A model generated the notes under the pieces. The model was not told where the DNA came from. It was given only the letters and a program-made list of their open reading frames with translations, and made no database searches. Below, one piece after another: positions 1 to 5,880 of a stretch of DNA of 7,945 nt. Position 1 is the stretch's first letter. Every line of letters begins with the position of its first letter. A program made the position numbers and the translations under genes. The DNA comes from Nitriliruptorales bacterium (GTDB taxonomy: Bacteria; Actinomycetota; Nitriliruptoria; Euzebyales; Egibacteraceae). The DNA is taken from positions 1-7,945 of the forward strand of contig SLAO01000119.1 of NCBI GenBank assembly GCA_007126835.1. Reading direction: 5' to 3'.

Positions 1-39
1 CTCTGAGTAGTCCGCGACGTGGCAGTGCCGCGGGTGTCC

Positions 40-94
40 CGTGCCGCTCGTCGACTGCCGCGAGGCCGCGGCACGCACCGCGGTCGTGCCGCTC
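40..94. repeat. GC-rich inverted and direct repeat cluster
   Basis: The sequence GCGGCACG at 68-75 pairs perfectly with CGTGCCGC at 85-92 around a 9-base loop that itself contains the palindrome ACCGCGGT (77-84). A competing perfect 7-bp stem is TGCCGCG 56-62 with CGCGGCA 67-73 and a 4-base loop. CGTGCCGCTC occurs directly repeated at 40-49 and 85-94. The cluster lies 70-125 bases beyond the stop codon of the minus-strand ATPase. It may form mRNA 3'-end structure, but there is no T-run, and such repeats arise easily in GC-rich DNA. Confidence 0.4.
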
Positions 95-113
95 AGCACC
101 CGTGGAGGTCGAA

Positions 114-128
114 CACGACGGAGTCGTG
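114..128 (-). terminator. Possible terminator hairpin of the P2-type ATPase gene
   Basis: CACGAC (114-119) and GTCGTG (123-128) form a perfect 6-bp stem with a 3-base loop. The hairpin begins 36 bases downstream of the TGA stop (165-167) of the minus-strand ATPase, where a terminator would be expected. On the transcribed strand the stem is followed by TTCGACC rather than a T-run, so it is not a classical intrinsic terminator. High-GC actinobacteria often have such T-poor hairpins. The function is inferred. Confidence 0.3.
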
Positions 129-164
129 CTTCTTCGGGGTCGGTCCCAGGGCGGCGTGTGCTGC

Positions 165-2882
165 TCATGCGGCGAGCCCGAAGCAGTGGCGGATGAGCTT
201 GTCGAGCTCCACGACGAGCAGCACGGTCACCGAGACTGCTAGCAGGTAGCCCCAGGCCTGCAGCGGGATCGGCTCCACGCGCAGGACGAACTGGGTGGGT
301 GGCAGGTACAGGGCCGCGACGTGGACGACGAGCGCGCCGACTTGGGCGAGGAACAGGAAGCGGTTGGACGTGAGCGACATCGTGAACACCGATCGGAGCT
401 CGGATCGGCTGGAGAACAGGTGAAACGCCTGAAAGACCACGAGGGTGGTGAGCGCCACTGTCTGCGCCTGTGCGAGGGTGAGGTGGTCCTGTGCGAGCGC
501 CCAGCCGAACATGAGCAGCGTGCCGGCGCCGATGACGGCGCCAGTGATCGCGGTGCGGACCCACAGCGGTCCGGTGACCACAGGTTCCTTGCGCCCGCGG
601 GGTTGCTGGTCGAGCACGTCAGGCTCGCCGGGCTCGAACGCGAGGGCGAGGTCCTGCAGGCCCTTGGTGATCACGTTGGCCCACAGCAGCTGGGCAGGCA
701 CGAGGATCAGCGGCCAGCCGAGCAACATCGACAGGGGGACGATGAGGAATGTCCCCACGCCGGTGGAGATGAGGAAGAACGTCACCTTGCGGACGTTGTC
801 GAAGGTGACGCGGCCCTCCTCGATCGCTGATTCGATCGTGACGAAGTTGTCGTCGGTCAGGACGAGCTCAGATGCCTCCCGAGCCACGTCGGTGCCCGCT
901 TGTCCCATCGCCACGCCGATGTCGGCCCGCTTGAGCGCAGGCGCGTCGTTGACGCCGTCGCCGGTGACCGCCACGACCTCGCCGATCTCCTGCGCAGCTT
1001 CGACGATGCGCAGCTTGTGTCCCGGTTCGACCCGGGCGAACACGGATACGTCGGCGACGAGGTCGCGCAACTCCTCGTCGCTGCGGTCGTCGAGGTCGCG
1101 GCCGGTCAACACCACGGCGTCGTCGTCCGCCGCGATCCCCAGGTCGCGGGCGATGGCAAGGGCGGTCGCGGCGTGATCGCCGGTGATCATGACCACCCGC
1201 TGTCCCGCACGGCGGGCCGCTGCGATCGCCTCTTTGACCCCGTCCCGTGGGGGGTCGAGCAGCCCGTGCAGGCCGAGGAACGTCAGACCGTCCGGTTCGG
1301 GTGGGTCGTCGCGGTCGGGGGGGCTGTCCAGCCGGGCGTGGGCGGTGGCCAGCACCCGCAAGCCGTGCCCGGCCATGTCCTCTTGCGCCTGGCGGATCGC
1401 GTCCTCGTCGAGGCCGTCGTCGCCGGCGCTGGCGCGGCACATCGCCAGCACGCGCTCGGGCGCGCCTTTGACGAACACGTGGTGCTCGCCGTCGCGTTCC
1501 CGGTAGCTGGCGGCGTAGCGGCGCTGCGACTCGAAGGGGATCTGCGCCCGCTCGGCCCAGGTTTCCCGGACCTCGTCGACGTCGTAGCCTGAGCGCACAA
1601 CTGCGAGCAGGAACGCCGTCTCGGTCGGGTCCCCGTCGGTCTCCACACCGTCATCGGTGAGTGCGATCTCCGCCTCGTTCGCCAGCACGCCGGCGAGCGT
1701 CGCCAACGTCGCGGGTTCGGCATCCGAGCCTGGGGGCGCCTGAGTCTCGGCGTGGCGCGGGTCCTCGGGTAGCTCATCGAGGTCGTGGGTCCGTCCTGCT
1801 ACCCAGACCTCCTGCACGGTCATCTCGTTGCGGGTCAGGGTGCCGGTCTTGTCCGAGCCGATGAACGTCGTCGACCCGAGCGTCTCCACGGCGGGCAGCC
1901 GGCGGATGATCGCGTGGCGGCGGGCCATGCGCTGCACCCCGAGCGCCAGCGCGACGGTCAGCACCACCGGCAGGGCCTCGGGGATGGCCGCGACCGCGAG
2001 CGCGGCGGCGACTAGCAGCATCTCACCCAGTGGCTCGCCGACCAGCAGTCCGTAGCCGACCGTAAGCAGCACGGACACGACGATGATCAGGCCGATGATG
2101 TTGGCGAAACGCCCCATGCGCTCGGTCAGCGGGGAGGTGATCTCCTCGGCGCCGCGCATCTGCTCGGCGATCTTGCCCAGCTCGGTGGCCTGCCCGGTAG
2201 CGACCACGACGCCGCGGGCCCGCCCGCTGGCCACCGCCGTGCCGTCGAACACCAGGCACGACCGCTCGGCGACCGGGGCGTCCTCCTCGACCGGGTCGGT
2301 GGTCTTGCTGACGGCCGTGGACTCGCCGGTCAGCAGCGACTCGTCCACCTGCAGCGACGACGCCTGCAGCAAGCGCGCGTCGGCGGGCACCTTGCCGCCG
2401 GAAGCCAGCAGCACGACATCGCCGGGGACGACCTCCTCGGCGTCGATCTCGCGCTCCTCGCCGTCACGGAGCACCAGCGCCGTCGGGCTGACCAGCTGCA
2501 TCAGCGCCTGCACCGCCTGCTCGGCCTGCCGCTCCTGGTAGAAGCCGATCGCCGCGTTGAGGATCAGCACCGCCGCGATCGCCGCCGCGTCGACGTACTC
2601 CTGCAGGAGCAGGGTCACCACGGCAGCGATCAGCAGGATGTAGATCAACGGGCTGCGGAACTGGTCGAGCAGCGTCTGCCACCACGGCCGACCCTCGGAC
2701 TCCTCCAGCTTGTTCGGCCCGTGCTCGGACAGCCGCTGTCCGGCCTCATCAGCGGACAGGCCGTGTTCGGGATCGACGTCGAAGCGGTCGAGGATCTCCT
2801 CGACGTCCAGCGCGTGCCAGGCCTGCTCCGGCGACGCCTGCTGCGCCGGCCCGGCACTCGTGTCGTCGGTTCGTTCGGCCAT
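165..2882 (-). CDS. P2-type (SERCA-like) cation-transporting P-type ATPase
   Basis: This 905-residue integral membrane ion pump is complete. Its parts in order are: cation-ATPase N domain at about 20-85; helices M1-M2 at about 78-115; actuator domain with TGES at 185-188; M3-M4 at about 260-316 with PEALP at 301-305; phosphorylation motif DKTGTLT with the acceptor Asp344; nucleotide-binding KGAPE at 472-476; TGD at 567-569; TGDGVNDAP at 640-648; and six C-terminal helices at about 701-893. Length and topology match bacterial P2-type ATPases. The start is ATG at 2882, preceded by GAGAGG with a 5-base gap. Aligned without gaps to SERCA as I recall it, M4 Glu is kept (E302) but the M5, M6 and M8 ligands are changed (G708, T711, K740, Q818), while N736 and T739 remain. 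Transport of a cation is well supported, but calcium is not. It could be a proton or monovalent-cation pump. The radical SAM gene is divergent from it. Confidence 0.95.
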   Translation of the reverse strand: MAERTDDTSAGPAQQASPEQAWHALDVEEILDRFDVDPEHGLSADEAGQRLSEHGPNKLEESEGRPWWQTLLDQFRSPLIYILLIAAVVTLLLQEYVDAAAIAAVLILNAAIGFYQERQAEQAVQALMQLVSPTALVLRDGEEREIDAEEVVPGDVVLLASGGKVPADARLLQASSLQVDESLLTGESTAVSKTTDPVEEDAPVAERSCLVFDGTAVASGRARGVVVATGQATELGKIAEQMRGAEEITSPLTERMGRFANIIGLIIVVSVLLTVGYGLLVGEPLGEMLLVAAALAVAAIPEALPVVLTVALALGVQRMARRHAIIRRLPAVETLGSTTFIGSDKTGTLTRNEMTVQEVWVAGRTHDLDELPEDPRHAETQAPPGSDAEPATLATLAGVLANEAEIALTDDGVETDGDPTETAFLLAVVRSGYDVDEVRETWAERAQIPFESQRRYAASYRERDGEHHVFVKGAPERVLAMCRASAGDDGLDEDAIRQAQEDMAGHGLRVLATAHARLDSPPDRDDPPEPDGLTFLGLHGLLDPPRDGVKEAIAAARRAGQRVVMITGDHAATALAIARDLGIAADDDAVVLTGRDLDDRSDEELRDLVADVSVFARVEPGHKLRIVEAAQEIGEVVAVTGDGVNDAPALKRADIGVAMGQAGTDVAREASELVLTDDNFVTIESAIEEGRVTFDNVRKVTFFLISTGVGTFLIVPLSMLLGWPLILVPAQLLWANVITKGLQDLALAFEPGEPDVLDQQPRGRKEPVVTGPLWVRTAITGAVIGAGTLLMFGWALAQDHLTLAQAQTVALTTLVVFQAFHLFSSRSELRSVFTMSLTSNRFLFLAQVGALVVHVAALYLPPTQFVLRVEPIPLQAWGYLLAVSVTVLLVVELDKLIRHCFGLAA

Positions 2883-2887
2883 CTCAA

Positions 2888-2893
2888 CCTCTC
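2888..2893 (-). promoter_or_regulatory. Ribosome binding site of the P2-type ATPase
   Basis: On the minus strand GAGAGG ends 5 bases before the ATG at 2882-2880, a good Shine-Dalgarno match and spacing that fixes the start of the ATPase. Confidence 0.7.
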
Positions 2894-2900
2894 ATCGTCG

Positions 2901-2926
2901 CACCCCCAAGGGGTGGTGATCTTGGG
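2901..2926 (-). promoter_or_regulatory. Possible alternative hairpins in the ATPase 5' leader
   Basis: On the minus-strand transcript two perfect 6-bp stems compete for the same bases. CCCAAG (2926-2921) can pair with CTTGGG (2910-2905). Alternatively CACCCC (2915-2910) pairs with GGGGTG (2906-2901) around the loop TTG. The second stem ends 7 bases before the Shine-Dalgarno element at 2893-2888. Mutually exclusive stems next to a ribosome binding site are the layout of a translational switch. Both stems are short, no known riboswitch class was recognised, and the transcription start is unknown. Confidence 0.25.
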
Positions 2927-3380
2927 CGTGTCTTACTCGTTGTCGACGAGCTGGGCACGCCGCGTGGCTGCCGGCCCGGTGCAGCTCCCGCGCGGCCCAT
3001 GCGAGCATCCCAGCGCACGAGATTTCCGAGCGTGTAACCGACCCACCGGCCGCGCCGCCGAGCAACAGCATGCCCCCGCCAGAACGCCGCACGCCTCGCC
3101 CGGGTGGAAGGTGCCCTCGAGACCGTCCTCGGCGACTCCACCGCCACCGCCGATGCCTTCCACGTCACCTGGAGCTGCCGGCTGCTGATCACTGCCACCA
3201 CAGCGCCCTACGGGTGGACCGGGTCTGGCGCATCCCCGAAGGCCGCCGCCGACGTCGGGGGAGGGCGCACCCACAGACGCACCCGGACGCCTCCGTCCAG
3301 CGGCTGTCGGGCGGCATGGCCCCGTCGCAGCGGTCCGTTCGCCCCTGCGCGAGCCGCGCGCCGCGCGCGACGCTCGGGTT

Positions 3381-4412
3381 ATGCGACGCCTGCCACGCGA
3401 CGAGGCCACGCGACCACGGCCGGAGGGGCAGGGCCGGTTGCCCACGGAGGTGACCGGCGAAGGCCGCTTCGTGCTCCCGCGATCGGGGTTCGTCCCCGCC
3501 TACCTGCCCACCTACGAGCAAGGCCGCCTCGGAGAGAAAGTCGACCGAGCGCTCGAGCTGCTCCGGCCGTGCCGTGTGTGCCCGCGGCCGTGCCGCGACG
3601 TCGACCGCCTCGACGGTCAGGTCGGCGCGTGCCGGATCGGTCGCCGGGCGCGCGTGGCGTCGGCCGGCCCGCATCTCGGGGAGGAGGACGTGCTCCGCGG
3701 CTGGAAGGGCTCCGGGACGATCTTCTTCTCGGGCTGCAACCTGCGGTGCGTCTTCTGCCAGAACCCCGAGATCAGCCAGTTGTGCCACGGCGAGGACGTC
3801 CCCGCCGAGGAGCTCGCCGGCATGATGCTGAGGCTGCAACGGCTCGGCTGCCACAACATCAACCTTGTCACTCCCGAGCACGTCGTCCCTCAGATCCTCG
3901 AGGCGCTGCCGATGGCCATCGAGGGAGGGCTGCGCCTGCCGCTGGTCTACAACACGAGCGCGTACGACGGGCTCGACAGCCTCGAACTGCTTGAGGGCGT
4001 GGTCGACGTCTACATGCCCGACGTCAAGCTCTGGGACCCAGACCACTGCCGCCGCTATCTCGGCGTGCGCGACTACCCCGACGTCGCCCGGGCAGCGGTC
4101 ACGGCGATGCACGCCCAGGTCGGCGATCTGATGGTCGACGAAGAGGGACTTGCGCTGCGGGGGTTGCTGGTGCGCCACCTCGTGATGCCCGGGCTGCTCG
4201 ACGACACCGATCGCATCCTCGCGTTCCTCGCGGGCCTTTCTCAGAACACCTACGTCAACGTCATGGGTCAGTACCGTCCGGCGTGGCGCGCCGCGACGAA
4301 CCCGCGCTACGGCGAGATCAACCGTCCCGTGCGAGGCGAGCAGGTCGCCCACGCCGTCGCCTCGGCCCGTGACCTGGGCCTGTGGCGGCTGGACCCCCGT
4401 TGGCTCCCGTGA
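3381..4412 (+). CDS. Radical SAM protein, PflA/PflX-like (COG1313-type)
   Basis: This 343-residue cytoplasmic Fe-S protein belongs to the radical SAM family related to pyruvate formate-lyase activating enzymes. The [4Fe-4S]/S-adenosylmethionine motif CxxxCxxC is C119, C123 and C126 in SGCNLRCVFCQN. A second cysteine cluster, C64-x2-C67-x3-C71-x12-C84, precedes it, as is usual in this family, and may bind another metal centre. Further family-like stretches are NINLVTPEHVVPQILEAL (159-176), YMPDVKLWDP (211-220) and YVNVMGQYRP (291-300). PflA-type enzymes make a glycyl radical on a partner, but the substrate of this branch is not established and no glycyl radical enzyme is visible here. The start is uncertain: ATG 3381 has no clear ribosome binding site, while TTG 3438 follows GGAGGGG with a 9-base gap, and GTG 3450 is also in frame. 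The first 20 or so residues look non-conserved. Confidence 0.9.
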   Translation: MRRLPRDEATRPRPEGQGRLPTEVTGEGRFVLPRSGFVPAYLPTYEQGRLGEKVDRALELLRPCRVCPRPCRDVDRLDGQVGACRIGRRARVASAGPHLGEEDVLRGWKGSGTIFFSGCNLRCVFCQNPEISQLCHGEDVPAEELAGMMLRLQRLGCHNINLVTPEHVVPQILEALPMAIEGGLRLPLVYNTSAYDGLDSLELLEGVVDVYMPDVKLWDPDHCRRYLGVRDYPDVARAAVTAMHAQVGDLMVDEEGLALRGLLVRHLVMPGLLDDTDRILAFLAGLSQNTYVNVMGQYRPAWRAATNPRYGEINRPVRGEQVAHAVASARDLGLWRLDPRWLP

Positions 4413-4646
4413 GCAGCGGTCCTTCCCGGAAAGGGTGGGTCACCTGCGCGGCGTGGCTCGGGGCGGTGCAGCGGGCCGCGGAGGTGCACGCGGGCCGTGC
4501 GAGACCCGCAGCATTTCCCAATCGCAGCTTTGTGGCCCCGGGAGGTCGGCGTCGGTGCACGAGGTTGCGATTTCGACGTTGTGCGTGGGCTCAAGGGGTG
4601 GACGCAACACCGCCGTGTGGTGGGCAGTGTAATAGGTGGGGGACCA

Positions 4647-4677
4647 GCGGGACGGCCCAAGCCGGCGGGACGGCCCA
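4647..4677. repeat. Two 13-bp direct repeats, 18-bp period
   Basis: GCGGGACGGCCCA occurs exactly at 4647-4659 and 4665-4677, and the seven bases GCGGGAC recur at 4695-4701. They lie about 130-160 bases upstream of the kinase start. A repeated binding site for a regulator or a small duplication are both possible. Nothing in the sequence decides between them. Confidence 0.5.
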
Positions 4678-4794
4678 GCGCCGGCTCGCGGCGCGCGGGA
4701 CCCCGGGGGAACCGGTGTCCGGGTGTTGGCCCCCCGCGACCGCGGGCATGATGCGCCAGCCGGTAGCATCTCGACAAAGCCGCGCTCCAGAGGC

Positions 4795-4800
4795 GGGAGG
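4795..4800 (+). promoter_or_regulatory. Ribosome binding site deciding the GTG start of the kinase
   Basis: GGGAGG lies 3 bases before GTG 4804. The spacing is shorter than usual, but this is the only good Shine-Dalgarno match near the N-terminus, and it favours GTG 4804 over the much longer open frame reaching back to 4636. Confidence 0.5.
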
Positions 4801-4803
4801 CAG

Positions 4804-5880
4804 GTGAGCTCGTCAGCGATCGGGCCCTGGGAGGGGCCCGTCAAAGACCTTCGCCGTGCGCTCAAGGCCGGCAGCGACGTGAGCGCGCGCGTGAGCGACA
4901 TCGTGCGCCACGCCGAGCTAGACGAGACCGTCCTTGCGCTGGTGCCCCACCCCCGGCGCCGGTGGGGACGGCGTCCGTGGAGCAGCGTGGTCCGCCAGCC
5001 ACTGACGCTCGGCTATGGGGCCCGCTTCCTTCACAGGGTGGCGGTGCTCGGGGGTGACGGCTCACGCCACCAGCTCATCGAGAAGGCTGTCGAGGCAGAC
5101 AGCAACGAGGCTCGGTTCTGGCGGGGGTCCCGCGGCCGCGGGCTGGTGGCGTCAGGGGCAGCCTTCGAGTGCGTCGAGCCGCTGGCCGTTCGTGAGGTCG
5201 GTTCCCTGACGGTGCTGTACTTCCCGTACATCGCAGCTGTCGACCGCCCCCGCAAGGCCAGCAAGGGCGATCTGCGCCGTGACCCCCTGCGGACGGTGCG
5301 CGCCATCGCAGAGTTCAACGCGCGTAACCGCGAGGTCGGGCCGAGTCGAGTCCCCCGGGGATTCAACCGCGGTGCGCGCAAGGAGCCGTCGGTCGAGCAG
5401 CTGTCCACCTTGCTTGGGGCTTCGTTGCCCGAGGCCCACGACCTGCAAGCCCGATGGCGCGAGATCGGCGAGCGTTGGTCGGCGTTGCACGAGCAGTACC
5501 GGGCGCTGCCCTCGAGCTTGTGCCACAACGACCTCACACCCGGCAATGTCTTCCAGCGCGACGACAAGCTGGTGATGCTCGACTTCGGCTGGGCAGCTCC
5601 CGGGCCGATCGGCAGCGACCTGCACACGGTCATCCGCTGGTCGCCTGGGGCGCTGCACGACGAGGACAGCGCCGAGCACCTGATCCGGGTCTACGCCGAC
5701 GAGTTCGCAGCCTTGGATCATCCCGTGGAACTCGCTCAGGTTCGCAAGGGCGCCTGGATCACGTTCGCGATGCGCTTTCTCAACCTCCGCAAGTGGGCGA
5801 GCGCCCGGCACCCCGTCGCCTTCGAGCTCGCGCTGCGCAAGGCGACGGCGGCACTGGACGACCTGTCGTCGCCGTCATGA
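4804..5880 (+). CDS. APH/choline kinase-fold phosphotransferase, substrate unknown
   Basis: The protein has 358 residues from GTG 4804 and is probably a cytoplasmic ATP-dependent small-molecule kinase. The catalytic loop is HNDLTPGN at 241-248, with H241, catalytic D243 and N248 matching the HxDxxxxN Brenner motif of the aminoglycoside phosphotransferase (APH)/choline kinase superfamily. The metal-binding DFG is at 260-262. In the N-lobe, K94 in LIEKAV and E102 in NEARFW are likely the ATP-anchoring Lys-Glu pair. It has no signal peptide or membrane segment. An open frame continues upstream to 4636, but that part looks non-coding and GTG 4804 has a ribosome binding site; GTG 4879 and 4891 are further candidates. 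The substrate cannot be read from the sequence; aminoglycoside, choline-like and sugar kinases share this fold, so a resistance role must not be assumed. The stop overlaps that of the convergent CopB gene. Confidence 0.85.
   Translation: MSSSAIGPWEGPVKDLRRALKAGSDVSARVSDIVRHAELDETVLALVPHPRRRWGRRPWSSVVRQPLTLGYGARFLHRVAVLGGDGSRHQLIEKAVEADSNEARFWRGSRGRGLVASGAAFECVEPLAVREVGSLTVLYFPYIAAVDRPRKASKGDLRRDPLRTVRAIAEFNARNREVGPSRVPRGFNRGARKEPSVEQLSTLLGASLPEAHDLQARWREIGERWSALHEQYRALPSSLCHNDLTPGNVFQRDDKLVMLDFGWAAPGPIGSDLHTVIRWSPGALHDEDSAEHLIRVYADEFAALDHPVELAQVRKGAWITFAMRFLNLRKWASARHPVAFELALRKATAALDDLSSPS
5875..5880. other. TCATGA palindrome holding both stop codons of convergent genes
   Basis: The kinase ends with TGA at 5878-5880 on the plus strand and CopB ends with TGA at 5877-5875 on the minus strand. 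The six bases TCATGA are their own reverse complement, so the genes overlap tail to tail by exactly 6 bases. Any terminator for either gene must lie inside the other gene. Confidence 0.9.

Larger units (their letters stand above)
2883..3380. other. Intergenic gap between divergent ATPase and radical SAM genes
   Basis: The gap of about 500 bases has no gene that I recognise. The left end carries the ATPase ribosome binding site and leader repeats. From 3071 to 3190 one plus-strand frame looks like coding sequence: 36 of 40 codons end in G or C. A TAA at 3035-3037 lies upstream in that frame. From about 3211 to 3378 the coding-like bias sits in another plus-strand frame, giving a very Arg/Pro-rich peptide. 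This could be a decayed, frameshifted gene, or simply base composition. Open frames on the minus strand here are low-complexity and resemble nothing known to me. No convincing -10/-35 pair was found for either flanking gene, although promoters for both should lie here. Confidence 0.5.
4413..4803. other. Repeat-bearing gap before the kinase gene
   Basis: No gene is supported in these 391 bases. GCGGGACGGCCCA is directly repeated at 4647-4659 and 4665-4677, with a partial third copy GCGGGAC at 4695-4701. AATCGCA (4520-4526) is inverted as TGCGATT (4566-4572), 39 bases apart. GCGGG (4490-4494) and CCCGC (4505-4509) form a weak stem that might end the radical SAM transcript. TAGCAT at 4764-4769 resembles an actinobacterial -10 box for the kinase, but no -35 element is visible at the right distance. 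A tRNA was looked for and not found. Confidence 0.5.

Noticed and set aside
19..249. Small plus-strand open frame at the left edge
   Set aside because: It is Arg/Ser-rich, overlaps the ATPase 3' end antisense and runs through the hairpin cluster. There is no sign of a real gene.
3104..3994. A plus-strand open frame (296 codons) overlapping the radical SAM gene
   Set aside because: Beyond about 3190 it becomes Arg/Pro/Ala-rich and runs out of frame through the conserved radical SAM core. Only its first part is kept, as a possible remnant.
3189..4352. A long minus-strand open frame (387 codons) opposite the radical SAM gene
   Set aside because: It is antisense to a gene with clear Fe-S motifs, has no recognisable domain, and long antisense frames are expected in GC-rich DNA.
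4413..4450. Intrinsic terminator formed by CCTT/AAGG just after the radical SAM stop
   Set aside because: The stem is only 4 bp and has no T-run.
4636..4803. N-terminal extension of the kinase back to ATG 4636
   Set aside because: The extra 56 residues are Gly/Pro/Arg-rich, include the direct repeats, and lack kinase-like sequence. GTG 4804 has a Shine-Dalgarno match.
4413..4803. tRNA or known riboswitch in the gap before the kinase
   Set aside because: No cloverleaf with a T-loop consensus and no recognisable riboswitch core were found by eye.
4804..5880. Aminoglycoside resistance gene
   Set aside because: The kinase motifs show only the superfamily fold, and no substrate-specific features of known resistance enzymes were recognised.
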